From Diospyros lotus (taxonomy: Eukaryota > Streptophyta > Magnoliopsida > Ericales > Ebenaceae), in NCBI RefSeq assembly GCF_014633365.1, contig NC_068349.1, forward strand, positions 33,742,753 through 33,806,752: 64,000 nucleotides of DNA. Reading direction: 5' to 3'. This document shows, one piece after another, positions 52,166-64,000 of this stretch; positions within the stretch are counted from its first letter, which is position 1, and every line of letters begins with the position of its first letter. A program made the translations under genes and the position numbers. The notes under the pieces are model-generated. The model did not search any database. It worked only from the letters and a program-made list of their open reading frames with translations, and was not told the origin of the DNA.

Positions 52166-53114
52166 TCAATAGTCCAACGTCAAATGGCATCCCGATCCGT
52201 ATTCTTGCCCAGACCCCTTTCCCCCATTGTACCGTATGCCGCATACTACCCATTCTTGGAACTGTGCAAGAAAAACATATAAACTGTCAGCCATAAAGTA
52301 AAGTCATATACATAAAATACGTGCTCATAACTAAAATGAACAGATAATAAACGCTAAGAATTAAGGGCAGACTTCTTCTAAAGCATAAAAATAATGACAT
52401 CTGAGGGCATAACGATCCCTGTTTTCCTTTACATGAACAGACCAGGCCTCTTATATAACATGTTTCTAATCTAAGTTTCAAATACAGATAACTTAAAACT
52501 CAATTGTTCAAGGGTGAGACTTACTGTTGGATGCGGCGGCTTGTATTCATGCATTATCCAATCCGTTTTGATGCACTCTCTACGGTCATACTTTTGGTCC
52601 TTGTAGGTACAAAACTTAAGAGTCTTCTTAAAACCAATTATACGACATCTCTTATTACGGATTGGCTTATCACCAGTGATGGCCTTCCACCATCCTCCAC
52701 GACTGGAATTTTCCTTGCTTTTAAGGTGCCGTTTGGGATTCTTCGCGGTTTCAAATTTAGATTTAGACTTTTTCTCCCGTCTCACAAAATAGTACGTCTC
52801 GTACCGATCCATTCCATAATTATGACCACCTGTTGTAGGAAAGAACACCCATAAATATGATATAAGTTCACAATATATATATACACAGATAATTAAGAAA
52901 GAAAGCAAAGGATTAGAGACATACTTGCGTATAAGCAGGGTTGGTGATCATAGACATCCATCTCCACGATAGCATTGTTGGGCAGTGGAAGATTGTGAAC
53001 CTTTCTTATCAAGAATTTATGCAAAATTTCTCTCTTCGTTGGTTTGAATACAACACCAGGGGACAGCAACGGAGAAGAAGAAGAAGACAACGACGACAAT
53101 GGATCCGTCATCAT
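52166..53114 (-). CDS. NAC-domain transcription factor, truncated by the solo LTR, 196 aa
   Basis: Divergent plant NAC DNA-binding protein. Coding exons are 53114-52925, 52829-52525 and 52261-52166, in consistent phases with GT/AG borders, giving 196 residues. Subdomain A is PGVVFKPTKREIL, close to but not the usual GFRFHPTDEEL. Next come IVEMDVYDHQPC, then YETYYFVRREKK, RGGWWKAITGDKPI and IIGFKKTLKFCTYK. The end of the domain is KTDWIMHEYK, with EWVVCGIR after intron 2 as subdomain E. The second ATG of the pair (53111) could also start. The reading then reaches GCHLTLDY and stops at TGA (52168-52166), which is the first codon of the inserted LTR. The original C-terminal repeat region lies beyond the LTR at 49230-50128. 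A truncated, possibly DNA-binding-only protein could still be made. Confidence 0.85.
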
Positions 53115-53249
53115 CTTGTTGTGTATGCTCGTTTGTTCGCAAAGAGAAAGAGTTGAGCGATTGATCAAAAGGGGTTCTCTCTCTCGACTCTGTAACTCTG
53201 TTCAAGAATAACTATCATGTATTATAATTCTGATGAGGTTGGTTTGCTT

Positions 53250-53272
53250 TTGCTATATACATATATAATAGG
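53250..53272 (-). promoter_or_regulatory. Possible TATA region of the NAC gene
   Basis: The minus strand reads TATTATATATGTATATAGC about 140-155 nt upstream of the NAC ATG. Position fits a core promoter; not proven. Confidence 0.3.
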
Positions 53273-53732
53273 TTAATCTCAAAAAATATAATCCAATAAT
53301 ATCCATACTTTCAGATCTCTTACTGGGGTTGACGGGCACTCGTAAGTGTTTTTCTGCTTTAGATTTCTTGTAGCTTTCTCACAATTATTGGTTTGGTGTT
53401 TATTTTCCCATGCTCTAACTTGGTATTTATAAGCCTCTTGGTTGGCATTTATCCAAATCCTTTTTTGCGTTGGGTCTTATCAAATCCTAATCAAATAATA
53501 ATACACATGTTATAGTTTTGATTTGTCCTCAAGATTTTACAACATCAATCCTAATCCAATATCTTGTTTTCAATTTTGAATTAGTTAGTTATCCAATATC
53601 TTTAATTAGACAGCCCATATATCTTGTTCAAATAATAATCCAATAAAAATACCACCGGAAAACCAAAGAAAATACTACTATTAGCTCAACCTAGTGTTTA
53701 CCTAAGGTTTAATGATCAACACCGAAACATAT

Positions 53733-54110
53733 TAATAATCTTTTATTTTTAAATTAATCGAGTTCAAGACTGAAACAACTACAAGTTCCATTTATTATTT
53801 GTGTTTCAAAAAATTATTTTCCAAATCTAAAATCAAATAAATCACTATTCAGTGCATAAATTTGAGAAATAGCTTTCAAAAATGTGTACTTAATAATCTT
53901 TTATTTTTAAATTAATCGATACTCACTCGAGACTGAAACAATCTTTTATTTTTAAATTAATCGATATTCACTGGAGACTGAAACAACTACAAGTGCCCAT
54001 TTATTATTCGTGTTTCGAATAATTATTTTCTTAATCTAAAATCAAATAAATCACTATTCAGTGCATTAATTTGACAAACTGCTTTAAAAAATGTGTACTC
54101 AAAACATTTC
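53733..54110. repeat. Tandem duplication of about 206 bp upstream of the NAC gene
   Basis: The block ATCTTTTATTTTTAAATTAA through CACTATTCAGTGCAT and AAAAATGTGTACT occurs twice (about 53735-53890 and 53940-54105), with a further partial copy of its start at about 53892. Non-coding. Confidence 0.7.
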
Positions 54111-54580
54111 AATTCTAAAAATAATAATAAAAGGTAAAGGGCGACGAAATACTTGGGGGAGCATAGATCCGGAGATTCCCTTTCAAACTGCTGCTGAATC
54201 CATGGGCATGGCTGGGCAGACATCCCGGGTGATTCTTCTTGGCTTGCCTTGGCCAGTAACCAGTCGTTTTGGCTTTTGACCAGTAGAACGAAGGGGAATT
54301 TCGTCGCCTGAAGGCAGTTGCGGAGGATGCTGTCATGGAAAAGGATAGGGTCATATTGGTTTCAAAGACAATTCTCTCCAAAAACTTAAAATTAAATGAA
54401 ATCAATAGTGTCATTAAATTTTAAGGAGAAGAGGAAAACAAACCTGGAAGGAACAGGATTGCTCTCTGGCAAACTACAGCAAAGTAGCTCACCTGTGGAA
54501 CCAGGATTTCATTTCCAACACAATGTGGGATTTGATCAGAACAAGTATGAGAGAGGAGAAACCTACAAATAACATCAGCC

Positions 54581-54700
54581 ATGGAAGGCAACTACGAGAA
54601 GCTCATTCCGCCACCAGGACTCAGATTTCACCCAAAGGATCACCAGGCTTCGAAGCATTATCTATCCATCGAAGAATCAACAGACACCACCTCCAACCTG
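54581..54700 (+). pseudogene. NAC-like N-terminal fragment
   Basis: After the ATG at 54581 the reading is MEGNYEKLIPPPGLRFHPKD then HQASKHYLS, clearly like the NAC start (LPPGFRFHPTDEELVVHYL). The similarity ends near 54660-54700; what follows is C-rich low-complexity sequence without later NAC subdomains. It lies about 1.5 kb from the NAC gene, on the opposite strand. It could be a pseudogene fragment or exon 1 of a gene whose next exon I cannot recognise. Confidence 0.55.
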
Positions 54701-54989
54701 GTCCTGGGCTCATCGTGCGCCGGATTCTGCTTCCCCGGATCCGCCGTCAGCCACGCCTGCCGCTCGCCCAGCCTCGCCAACCGCACGGCCTCTGCCTGGT
54801 TCAGCCACGCCCTGCCGTGCCTTGCGTGCGGTTGCTACTCACTTGGCTGCTGCTTCAACCGTGCGGCTTCCGCCTCTCCGGCCTTCTGCCTTCTCCTTCC
54901 CTCCAATCCTCCTCCCTTCCCCTCCTCCTCCATCTCTTCTCGATTCTCCTCAACCCTGCTCTTTTATCTCCAATGAGAATCTCTCTCTT

Positions 54990-57790
54990 TTAATATTAAT
55001 TCTTATAATAATATTAATTTTCAATTAATTCATAATTTTAATTTTAAAATGTATATATATTATTAATTAATTTATAATATCTATCTTCTTTAAAACCCAA
55101 TTTTTAAAATTTATTTCATTTCTTCGTTTCCTATAAAAAAAATAAAATTATGTAAAATCTATATAAACTCACATTTAAATAAAAAAAATAGTATAAAGTT
55201 AGAATCAAAATTAGATAATATATATATATATATTATTGAAAGGGATTTTGAGAAGGATTATGATTGACTCTAAAGGATAATTGAGAGAAAAATTAGAAAC
55301 ATATATGAATATTATGTTAATATGATACGAGAAAGATAAAGATTATGATTAATTAAGAAATTAAAAATAAAATAAAAAATTAAATTCAAAATCAATACAA
55401 AATTGAAAAAAACCTAAGGCGGCGTATAACTACAAGCCTAGACAAAAATTAAACCATCAAAATTAATTATGAGCCCTAGTGAAAAGTAAAGTTGATTGGA
55501 TCACGAGCTATTCTACCTACTAAAATATTTAATAAGGTCGAATTGTTATAGAATATTATTGTGGTTCACTTGATTAATTGATGTTTTATATTCGCATGAA
55601 ATACTCGTGAATCTTTGAATTAAAATTTTATTTTATTATTTACATATGAAATTCTTTATTTTTTTTTATTGATCTATTATGATAGGGTTACCTTCATTGG
55701 ACTTTAAGTTCATCATTCTCTCTAATTTATTTTTCAAGTGAGCAAGATTAGAGGGCTAGATATGGACGTGGAACAAGGGATTATAAGTGGGCTTAGTTTA
55801 AGTTGGTTTAACTTTTAATTATTTTATGTTATTTTATATAAACATGGAAGGATTTTAGGTTTTGTGAACTTAAAGTCTTGGCTTATAGTTAATGGTCAAG
55901 TACATAACCCATAAATAGGGGTGTGACAATAATCTTTATCATATACTCAAGAACACAACCTTAATTATTTTGCTGGTGTGACAATAGTCTTGGCTCAAAG
56001 TTTAGGCTTTTAAATTAGTGTCATTTACCATACACTTAAGAATAGAACATTGACTTGATTTGTTCAATTTTTATCTACAGTTGATTTGTAATTCTTTTTT
56101 TTTTTTTTTTGAATGAGAAGTATTTTATGTAATCTTTAAATTTATCTTAACCAAGCAGCTTTGGTGCATCTTAACTAGGCCACCATCAGCCTCGATCCAT
56201 TTAATTAGGCCACTCTCTATCTTGGAATTCAACTTGGGCTTATCTCAGCCAAGAAGAGGGTCTTCCATAGACTCGAGGGCAAGTCAATTCTACTCAAAAC
56301 TGAACCACTTATTTGTGATGTTATTTATGCTTTATTTCTTATATTTTATGCTATAATTTTATGTGAAATTGATTGTTTGATGTGTTTTGTGAGTATTTTG
56401 TAGGAAAAATGATTTTAGGATTAATGACGTTAATTACGACAGTCTTGTCGTATTTTGGATATAACTTTTTGTCAGATTGACGAGATTCTTGATGCTACAG
56501 AAAGCTAAGAGGCCGTGATACATCTTTCATTTTTATAACTTGAGCTAGTTCTGTTGATTTGAGGGTGAAAAACGCACCTCAAGCAGGGGTCTAAGGTGAA
56601 AATTAATAAATTAAGAGCCAAAAATTAATCCAACAAATCAAGGGTTATTTAGACATTTCAGCAGCTAATTCTCAAAAGAAACCTAAAAATCGAAGGGTAT
56701 AAAATGAAGGAAGGAAACAGGGGGTATAAAAGGGAAGAAAAAAAAGAAAAGAAGAAGAAAAGGAGAGAGCGACCGTAATAAGAAGAAAAAGGAAGCAATA
56801 GGCGCTAGGAAGAAGGCAACGAGAGGCACAAGGATTGGAGGTAGACGCTGAGTTAAGATTAGGGTCGCAAATGAGTTGAGCCATTCATGAGCGGCTCGGT
56901 GTTCGACTCTCACCTTTCGCTATCGCCTTGCTTCTCGCTGCCTCTTTCTTGCTATCGTCTTGCCTCTCATTACCTGACCTTTTGTTGCCAACATTCGCTC
57001 ATTATCCATCTCCGCTGCCTCTCGTCGTCGTTGCACACTTCCCCCTCTGTTGTCATTGTAGCATAACCTCATCTTTGTGGCAGCCTGAGCTTGACTCATC
57101 AATCGAATTAGCAAACTAAGCTTGAGTCTGAGCTCAAGTTTGCTGAGTCGAGCCAAGATGAGTCTAGCTTAGTAGCTCAGCTCGATTGCAACCCTAGCTA
57201 AGGTTACGGAGCACATGGTGAAGTAAATTCAAGGTTGTTGCATGAAGTTGAAGCTAATGCAATCCAATTCCATGATGCTCCAAATCTGGTTCCAAATCTG
57301 ACATGGAAGCAATTTAATTTTCATATATTCTTTTCATGGATTTTATTAATTCAATTATGAACTAATTTAATTTACAATGAATTCAATGCAACCTTACACG
57401 AATATTCTATGTCAATTTAGAATTATTATTTAATAAATTTTAATTGTAGTTTCATTCATTGTGATTAATTCAATTCTTTTATTTGCGTTGTTGATTGGCC
57501 ACCTTTAATATAAATAAATTGATTGTATGAGATATGGTAGTGGTAGACACTATATACCGAGTCATGAATAGCTCTCTTTAATGAATGAATAGATATTTGA
57601 TGCAGACACCAAGATAAAATATTTATTTGGTTCTCGATATATGTTCTTCTGACCTTAATGGGTTTTTAGTCACAGATTATACTAGACACCATGATTAATT
57701 TGATGATTAAAAACACTTTGATTATATCTGAACGCTTAACAAAATAATCATAAATTAAGAAGAACAAACCCTAGAATTGAATTGTGATAG
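54990..57790. other. Intergenic, probable old LTR-retroelement debris
   Basis: AT-rich, no gene. 56340-57190 has LTR-like text (for example TTTTGTGAGTATTTTGTAGG near 56387) and a purine-rich tract (56705-56775). No clean ends or domains found. Confidence 0.35.
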
Positions 57791-57791
57791 A

Positions 57792-57947
57792 TTGATATTT
57801 TTACTCTTGTGATTAATTATGATTTTGACGATAAAAACATTCTAAGTAAGCTATTCTTAAAAGTATCAAAATCAATTATCAAAATTATCAAGTATATATG
57901 AATCGTTGTGATAAAATAAATGTTTTGGAAATCAGTCTCTTAGTTTA
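57792..57947 (+). mobile_element. Fragment of a Sirevirus-like LTR start
   Basis: TGATATTTTTACTCTTGTG then AATTATGATTTTGACGATAAA and AAGTATCAAAATCAATT track the first 150 bp of the Sirevirus LTR at 25920 with many changes. It ends abruptly near 57947. Confidence 0.5.
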
Positions 57948-59690
57948 TGTGAAACGACCCAAAAATTTGCTTCATTTTTTTTTCCTTTCTCTGATACTAA
58001 ATATCCAATAACAATGAAAACCAATATATATACATGTTTGCATCACCATTTATTACATTACGTTTACTATACACATTGAGGCTTATCTGTACGTACATCT
58101 TAATCGATAATCAACAACATTTAAAAATATACCACCAAATTATTTCTCTCCTTAACACCCCTATGGATCTTTTGGTAAAGATTGCCTCTGCATACATAAC
58201 CACCCCAAAAGAATCAACGCCACTAGAAATAACCTTGAACTTCGCCTTTCCCTCTAACCTGAAATGATGTTAAAGTAAGGTGAGCCACAAGGTTCTGTAA
58301 GTATATAAAAATAATGGAAAATGGATATAGGCTATAGCTGAACTTCTCTAAAACATCATACAAATCATGCTATACATTGAAAACTCACGTCATTCCCGTA
58401 TACATAAACTATCATCTACACCCCATGTGTTTAATCTCAATGCAACAACATATCGTGCCATGTTCAATACGTGCATTAGCTTCAAATGCATAAACATAAG
58501 GTAAATTGCACATCAAAGATCATTGGAGCCCACACAAGATGCACATATTGACGCCCAAGACATGTATACAAACTTGCTAGTAGCCAAGGATAGGTTACCA
58601 AATCAATAACATGAACCCAAGACTCTCATATCATATCTACCATCATCATGTGCCAAAGCACTCACAATCCCATCACACTAAGCCTATGGCTCGTATATCA
58701 AGATCTTATATCACATGTCAACGGAATTCGTACTTTCTTTACATAATTTATCCACAACCTCTCAATGCAATGCAATACATAAAGAATGTAATGGCTCTTG
58801 TAGCATTAAGGTGATGACAAGGCTCCTATAAGCCAAGTATCAGGCCATGCTACACCCACATAATAATTCACACATGCGAGTACTCTACATGCATATACTC
58901 ACCTATCATACACAAGTTAGCACTCAAGTGGCCAACTGTGTCATGCCAATGTTCACGCTCCTAACGCATACAAAACATGACCCCCCCCAATGAATGCAAC
59001 CCATGACCCAACAACACAATGCAATGTAATGTGGCAAGTAAGTTGAAATACAATAACTACCCAACGCTGACCTTTTGGAACCTATCCCACAGGGTACAAC
59101 ATCATTCCACAAGAAAATGTAGGGAGAACAAGCCCTACTTGGTTAGCGAATACAAAATGCATAAGAAATGCTCAAAAACCTCTTCTACTTTCTTAAATAA
59201 TTGCATCTAGAAGCATCATCATTTAGCATATTAATAGCTCTCATTATACTCCAAATGTGCCCCAAAGTAAGTGATTTGATTTATTCCTCAATAACTGGAG
59301 CAAGGCCAACTACCCAAAACTTAAAGATTGTATATTTTTACGGAAAAGTTGCCAAGGCCTTTATGAGCTCAAAACCCAACCAAATGATCCAAATCTTATG
59401 TTAAAACAAAGCTCATGATTTCTAGAATATGGCACAAGTCATGATTCCATCAATAGAAAGGATAGATAATACAAAGAGAATTCAGTAGACACAATTTCCA
59501 AATCTCTCTATTTCAAACAAGCATTTTAAAGGGAACTTATAAGATCAAAACTTGGCAAAAATGGCCCAAATCTTATACCAAATTGAATTCCTTTGAGTCT
59601 AGTTTACAATAGAAAAAATGGAACTCGATTATGATATTTCTACAAAAAGTTATGGTTGAAATAGTGCAAGGTGCGCAACCTAAAAAAAAT
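57948..59690. mobile_element. Possible gypsy LTR fragment (starts TGTGAAACGACCC)
   Basis: TGTGAAACGACCCAAAAATT at 57948 resembles the usual start of a class of plant gypsy LTRs (TGT-ACGACCCAAA). The text that follows (ATATATACATGTTTGCATC, GGTGAGCCACAAGGTTCTG) is of the same flavour. The end and target duplication were not found. It may sit within an older Sirevirus-like LTR whose start is at 57792. Confidence 0.4.
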
Positions 59691-59965
59691 CATAATTAGT
59701 CGACTTATGAGAGGGAATAACCGACTTATGGAAGAAAATAGTCGACTTATGAGGAGAAATAGTCGACTTATGGAAGAAAATAGTCGACTTATGAGGAGGA
59801 ATAGTCGACTTATGGAAGAAAATAGTTGACTTTACTTAAGCTGACTTAAGAAAGTCGACTTGACAGAAAGCTTGCAAAACCAGGGTTCTGATTAGTCGAC
59901 TTTGGAGCCAAATTAGTTGACTAATTGCCCAAAATAGTCGATTAATAACCAAATTAGTCAACTCT
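59690..59965. repeat. TAGTCGAC tandem cluster
   Basis: Six to seven near-regular units of about 21 bp (AATAGTCGACTTATGRAGGA and AATAGTCGACTTATGGAAGA alternate). They are followed by more widely spaced variants (TTAGTCGACTTTGG, ATTAGTTGACTAATT, AATAGTCGATTAAT, TTAGTCAACTCTT). Shares the TAGTCGAC core with the Sirevirus LTR arrays. Confidence 0.85.
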
Positions 59966-61369
59966 TGGAACCCATAAACACACATGGACAAACTGAAAAC
60001 CCCCAAATTCATTCTAACCTCTAATTTTCTCAATCGCTAACCCAAAAAAATAAATTTTCTTTGAAAAATTGGAGTAACTCATGGTCTCCTTTGGATTATA
60101 AACCCGTTTTACTGAAATTTCAAGAAAATATTCATGAAATTCAACCAACCAGATTTCTTTGTAAAACCTGAGTCCATGACAAACAAACCCCAAAACTCTC
60201 AAATTTAAACCAACAATCTCACTCCACTAAGACACCCAATAACCCTCAAACCCAATTTTTGTAAATAGTAGATTGTTGAAGGATCAATAGACATTTGTTG
60301 GATGTCACTTTATGTTGTTACTAATTACCACCAGGTACTACAACAACATCAAAACCTTTTCCACACATCTTCAAATCCTTCTCAATTATGAGTCATGTTG
60401 AATGTAGCTATCTTAATAACTTGGGGTGTATAAAAGTGACAAATAAAGATTCATTAAAACCATGATTTTAAAGTTTTAAGACTATTTAAATCCTCCCGAT
60501 GGACTAGCCTTAAGGTTGGGGTTTCGAGACTCTTACTACCTTGTGGTTACTTAGTATCAACCAACTTATAAAGCTAAACGTAAAAATACATCTATTATTG
60601 ACCTATCTTCTCAATGAATGACTAAGTATGGCCTCATGCAATTTGAAGTCAATTTTTGAAAATAAAATATACATAACTTTGAATTTCCAATGCCCGATCA
60701 CATCTCTTGAAAAATATTTTTGCAAATATATAACTTTAAAATATTTTTGCAAATGTTTACTTAACCATAGCTATTATTGCAAAAATCGATGAATACAATC
60801 AACTATCATTGAAAATCTCATAATGTACCAAAAACAAGGATGGTGGAATACTACAAAGAAAAAGTAAATCTAATAAAAAATAATTTTTTAATTAGTATTA
60901 ATTTTTTTAAAAATATCAAAATAATTCATAAATTCTCTCTTTCTCTTTCTCTCTCTCTATATTCTTTCACTCTCTTTTCATTCTCACTATTTGATAATGA
61001 CAATGGTGGCAGTGTGTGGATTCCTATTGCTATAGGGTTTATATAGTCTTATTTTTTCCTTTTTAAAAAAAAGAAAAAATTTGCAATATCTTGTTGTGAA
61101 TGTATTTTTATTTTTTATAGTTTGAAAAAGAAGATAGAAAAATAGAGTTTAAAAAATAATTATAACATAATTATATCATCCTATTATTTAACGACACGGG
61201 TGCTTGAAGTAATTTTTGAAAATCGAGAGTGGTTAGTGTAATTTACTCATTAAATTAAATATATAAAATGTTTTTGTAAGTTGACGTTAAAATGAAAAAC
61301 AGATTTACAATAATATTTTTTCTTTTCCGTTTTGTTTTCTTTTCTCTGTTTGGAAGAATGGAAGCAACT
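59966..61369. other. Intergenic, nothing recognised
   Basis: AT-rich DNA. A CT-rich run (60940-60960) and short T-rich stretches only; no gene supported. Confidence 0.35.
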
Positions 61370-61838
61370 GAAAATCGAAAGCGTTCACACGCGCTCTCTT
61401 CTCTCTCCCGCTGAGCAAACTCATCTCAGAGGCGAGGATCACTCTCCGTCTCTTCAATTCGGTTTGCGTTTCATTTTCATCGCCTTCGATTTCGGCTCGC
61501 ATTGTATCAGATTTCAGGGAATTTATTTCATTTGTTGCAATGATGTTTGAATTCCGTTTCTCGACAATCCTTGCTTACAATACCCTACGTTTCGATTTAC
61601 ATGCTGCAAACCTAGAATGTTCTTAATCGAATTTCTGAATGGATGAATATTCAATCAAATTTGAATACATGTTGCATGCAAAGGGAAATAAACTGTGCCA
61701 TTCCTAACTCTGTGTTCGATTTTACCTTGTTTTCTGGAAAATGAACACGACCAGTGGTTATCTTATTTTAGTGAATTCCTGATGCTGTTCTCGGGGCATT
61801 AACTTGCTCTTGTTTGAATTTTTTATGCTCTGCTGCAG

Positions 61839-61917
61839 CTAGGTTAAGAACTTTGGTGGTTAAAGTTTTGCTATCTGGTGAAGGAAATGGTTTCGTTCGA
61901 GGCGAGTGACATGAAAA
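61839..61917 (+). CDS. First coding exon of an unidentified gene (partial)
   Basis: An exon from 61839 (after a good TGCTGCAG acceptor) carries an ATG at 61887 in a GGAAATGG context, encoding MVSFEASDMK, and ends AAAA|GTGAGT at 61917. An upstream leader exon (about 61370-61461, CT-rich, ending at ATTCG|GTTTGC) looks like a 5' UTR exon. From 61918 to 64000 I see no second coding exon, so the intron is long or the next exon is small. Too little protein is present to name a family. The CT-rich leader, intron in the UTR and clean splice sites support a real gene start. Confidence 0.5.
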
Positions 61918-64000
61918 GTGAGTGCAACCTTTTTCTTTCTCCAGTGCAATATTAAATGCCCATGATACTTTGAAAAAGTGAGATGTTTATTCACGGCGGG
62001 TGATCTATTTGTTGATCAAAGCGAGCAAAGTTTGGCTAGCACCTTAATTTCATGATTACTGCAATCATGAAGCAAAATAGAAACTAAAAGAAAGAATGGG
62101 AAATTATTAACAGAAAATGATGAGGGCATAGCTGCATGATCATTGAGTGGGATTGTATATTCTTTTAGATGTCAATACCATCAAGTTATAGCTTGGTTCA
62201 TGAAAATATCATTCTTTCATGTCCAACTTACTTGCTTAGAAGTTAAATAATTTACCTATGGCGGTTGAGTCTTAGTTCAGCTAAACTACATGCAATTAAT
62301 CTAGTGGCTGCATTTTGTTCCTATGTGAGTTTTAGCTTTAGGTGGAAATGATTTAAGAAGGATGGCTCCTCGCTTGTTGAAAAATAAACTGCTATTTGCA
62401 AGATTGCAAGATTGCTAGATTGCTAGATTTTGTGGGAATTTTAAATAATTTAAGGATGTAAGTTGGATTTGAACAAAGGAATTACCTAAACATGGTTGGT
62501 CTATTCCATAATGAAAGCATATTTGATGTTTACCCTCTCAATATATGTAAATTATTAAAAATTCTTTGATCTTTACATTTGCAAGTGAATATGCTTACAA
62601 AAAATATAGGTAAGCTTGACAAATTTTATTGATTGAAATGCTTTGTATACATGTAATTGTTTACCAGTAGAAGTCGTATATGAATGAAAATAATGTATAG
62701 GAATAAAAACCATTGTCACTTTTCATTGTTATGTTAAAAATACATCAGTGTTTTAGTTTATGAATGTAGTAAGAACTCGCTTTTCAATTCTATGTACTGG
62801 AAAGAATTGTGATGGGACATCCTAATAAAATATTGAAATATTTGTTGGTGAACAAATTGGATATTTTGAACTTTACAATGCCTAAAGGAGGTATTATTAG
62901 GTGCATATCTAAATTGTATTCAATCATATTACTAGCTCTCAAGTTATTTTGTTGAAATTATTGTATGCCAAGCAATAAACATGTGTCCCATCAGTATTTG
63001 AGGCACGATGAGTTCTCAAAAAGTTTTAAATATAAATCACTGGACATTGTGTTCCACCTGCATGTCTGTATCCAGTGACACTTGATAACCCACTTTTTTA
63101 GCAAGAGGCATGAAAGTGAAAGAAATATTACGGCCATTTTTTGTGGTTGGGTGCTAATGATGAATGCTGTGTTAATAGCAGCTGTTGTGTGTGGTTTAAA
63201 TGGCAACAATGAGGTGATTGGAGGTGAAGGAAGGTGATCAGATAGGGGTACTATTGGTTTCTTGTAGAGACACCTCCATGGTTCAAGTAGTAGCGGTTTC
63301 GGTTTTTGTTTGGGGCCTCTAACTGGCAGTTGACAGTGATTTCCAACAAAAACCTACTAGTTTCGAACTTGCTAATGATTATTATATGAGATGATAATAC
63401 TGCCAAGGGTGACAGCAGCAGCTAAACACATTAATTAAAAGTAAAAGAAGAATGAGAGGATTGTAACACCCTTCATCTCGAGGAACAAAGCTCTTTGTCC
63501 AAAAGATTAGAGAACAATTCCCCAACTACTGATTATAAGGATAATGATGGTCTATCTTCTTGTAAGTTATCTTCACTGCATCATTAATAAAATGTGTTCA
63601 TTAGGCCTATTATATATTTGTCCTATGCTTCTTTGTTGGGTCATGTGACAATTGCTTACACAAATAAACCGTTAATAACCTTGATATCTTGCCATTCATT
63701 TAGGATTCACCTTGCCTCAGTATCTCTAGCTATCTTATTTGGTTATCATCAGACATAATGATCCAATGAGACCCTTTTATCTCCATTATAGACCGTTTGA
63801 GATGCCACTTTTTGTTTGTTTGTGCCCTTAAATATCCCAGTAATTGTGGTAGTGGTGATTTTGGTTATGGACCAAATATTGTGTCAGAATATTGATGTCT
63901 ATGCTATTCAATATTTTGGCTGAATGATGGGGGGCCATTTGGTATATAAAGTCAATTGTTATAACAGGTACTTCACTATATCCCCAGGCAGTCTAGTCTG
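61918..64000 (+). other. Intron or 5' region of the partial gene
   Basis: AT-rich sequence with no recognised coding exon, repeat or element. Confidence 0.35.

Larger units (their letters stand above)
50129..52168. mobile_element. Solo LTR (2,040 bp) inserted in the NAC last exon
   Basis: Begins TGATTAGTGG and ends GTGCAGTCA, flanked by a perfect ATAGT duplication (50124-50128, 52169-52173). It has a promoter-like CCTATAAATAGATC (about 50938) and AATAAAAG (about 50985) downstream, so it is plus-oriented. It contains two internal minisatellites (17 bp and 70 bp) and no coding domain. TG...CA ends, a 5-bp duplication and promoter/poly(A) words mark a solo LTR; the two flanks are halves of one exon. 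Confidence 0.88.

Noticed and set aside
54700..54993. Continuation of the 54581 NAC-like protein
   Set aside because: The sequence becomes Pro/Ser/Leu-rich low complexity in all frames with no NAC subdomains.
57792..59965. A complete second Sirevirus LTR
   Set aside because: Only the first about 150 bp and a motif cluster resemble it; the middle is different and no LTR end or PBS was found.

Overview
This is nuclear DNA of a flowering plant, most likely a eudicot. The evidence is intron-split plant gene families (a DRP1 dynamin, a RABH1/Rab6 GTPase, a purine permease, NAC and B3 transcription factors), AT-rich intergenic DNA, and many LTR elements and MITEs. Species cannot be named from the sequence. 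All family names come from reading the translated sequence and recalled family knowledge; no search was run.

Layout. 1-6.4 kb: the first eight coding exons of a DRP1E-like dynamin (minus strand, running off the left edge), with a solo LTR in intron 3. 6.4-15.8 kb: repeats, including several MITEs, a 138-bp tandem repeat, and a dead Ty3/gypsy pol (minus strand) split by a 2,645-bp element built of long inverted GC-rich repeats, flanked by a perfect CTAAT duplication. 16.2-17.1 kb: a single-exon plant-specific gene with an N-terminal Cys/His motif. 18.3-19.2 kb: a foldback element. 19.28-27.52 kb: a complete Sirevirus-type Ty1/copia element (GATTA duplication, open gag, ruined pol, LTRs carrying arrays of a GTCGAC palindrome). 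27.5-31.8 kb: a Tourist-type MITE, a solo LTR and another MITE. 32.3-34.5 kb: a purine permease (minus) whose first coding exon is only 7 nt. 38.95-44.27 kb: a complete six-exon RABH1B/Rab6 gene (minus). 45.6-46.1 kb: a small single-domain B3 gene (plus). 49.2-53.1 kb: a NAC gene (minus) cut in its last exon by a 2,040-bp solo LTR (ATAGT duplication), which separates the NAC domain from a C-terminal region of three 85-residue repeats. 54.58 kb: a second NAC-like N-terminal fragment on the opposite strand. 55-61.3 kb: mostly old retroelement debris. 61.4-64 kb: the 5' end of an unidentified plus-strand gene that leaves the window.

The host genes are ordinary housekeeping and regulatory genes: membrane scission (DRP1), Golgi trafficking (RABH1B), purine or cytokinin-type transport (PUP) and transcription control (B3, NAC). 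They are not an operon or one pathway. The order DRP1 - small Cys-motif protein - RABH1B resembles an Arabidopsis chromosome 2 neighbourhood as I recall it. The most notable material is in the mobile elements: the palindromic-LTR element inserted in the gypsy polymerase, the solo LTR whose first codon truncates the NAC gene, and the repeated GTCGAC palindrome in the Sirevirus LTRs.
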